64,000 bases of DNA from Brachyhypopomus gauderio (lineage: Eukaryota; Chordata; Actinopteri; Gymnotiformes; Hypopomidae), in contig NC_135222.1 in assembly GCF_052324685.1 (NCBI RefSeq), forward strand, positions 4,131,749-4,195,748, in the 5' to 3' direction. The notes beneath the pieces were generated by a model. It was not told the DNA's origin and did no database searches. It saw nothing but the letters and a program-made list of their open reading frames with translations. Shown in pieces: positions 63,923-64,000 of this stretch. A program made the position numbers and the translations under genes. Numbering within the stretch: the first letter of the stretch is position 1; each line of letters starts with the position of its first letter.

Positions 63923-64000
63923 GCAAGGCCGGCTCCAGGAAGTGTGATTTTGTTTTACGCCGCCCCTAGCATTCTGCCGCGTAAAACCCTAGCGTTATTT

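Overview
This is a teleost fish nuclear genome window. Evidence: interrupted protein genes with GT-AG introns; proteins matching vertebrate MAP2K2, PIAS4, SCAMP4, CHAF1A, UBXN6 and HDGFL2; and a repeat load of L2 LINE, Tc1/mariner, hAT and CMC/EnSpm-like DNA transposons, solo LTRs and many micro- and minisatellites. No species is assigned. Five of the six genes lie together on human 19p13.3, and the human chaf1a(+), ubxn6(-), hdgfl2(+) order is kept here. scamp4 is also on 19p13.3 in human, but further away (from memory).

Layout. Minus strand: map2k2 (618-7403, complete, 398 codons), pias4 (12210-17050, complete, 506 codons), scamp4 (19712-23714, complete, 229 codons). Plus strand: chaf1a (29670-50636, 15 coding exons, 854 codons). 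Minus: ubxn6 (52503-59345, 11 coding exons). Plus: hdgfl2 (60245 to beyond the right edge, N-terminal two thirds only). Every exon join quoted was checked for splice dinucleotides and reading phase by hand. scamp4/chaf1a and ubxn6/hdgfl2 are head to head; chaf1a and ubxn6 are tail to tail, with poly(A) signals about 45 bp apart.

The most striking stretch is chaf1a intron 7 (32767-45137, 12.4 kb), a nest of mobile elements with readable target-site duplications. A hAT-type element (33489-42563, 8-bp duplication CTATCTAC) is split by a 7.4-kb element (35127-42522, TA duplication, 23-bp inverted termini starting CACAGTAAAAAATG). That inner element received a solo LTR (35504-35842, duplication AAAAC). 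It carries two intact genes on the minus strand: a spliced 10-exon, 523-residue protein and an 813-residue single-ORF transposase whose ATG lies 14 nt after the stop of the first. This is the best candidate here for a poorly described system.

Two other features deserve attention. A 34-bp minisatellite of about 30 copies starts exactly at the chaf1a exon 8 splice donor, and every unit carries a donor-like GAGGTGGAC; the acceptor of the same intron has a TG repeat where a pyrimidine tract is expected. ubxn6 and hdgfl2 each have an apparent GC donor (GAG|GCAAGG). The ubxn6 intron 7 holds an L2 LINE copy that was hit by a Tc1-like element with perfect ends.

The genes are housekeeping and signalling genes (ERK kinase cascade, SUMO ligase, membrane trafficking, replication-coupled histone deposition, VCP/p97 cofactor, chromatin reader) and do not form one pathway.
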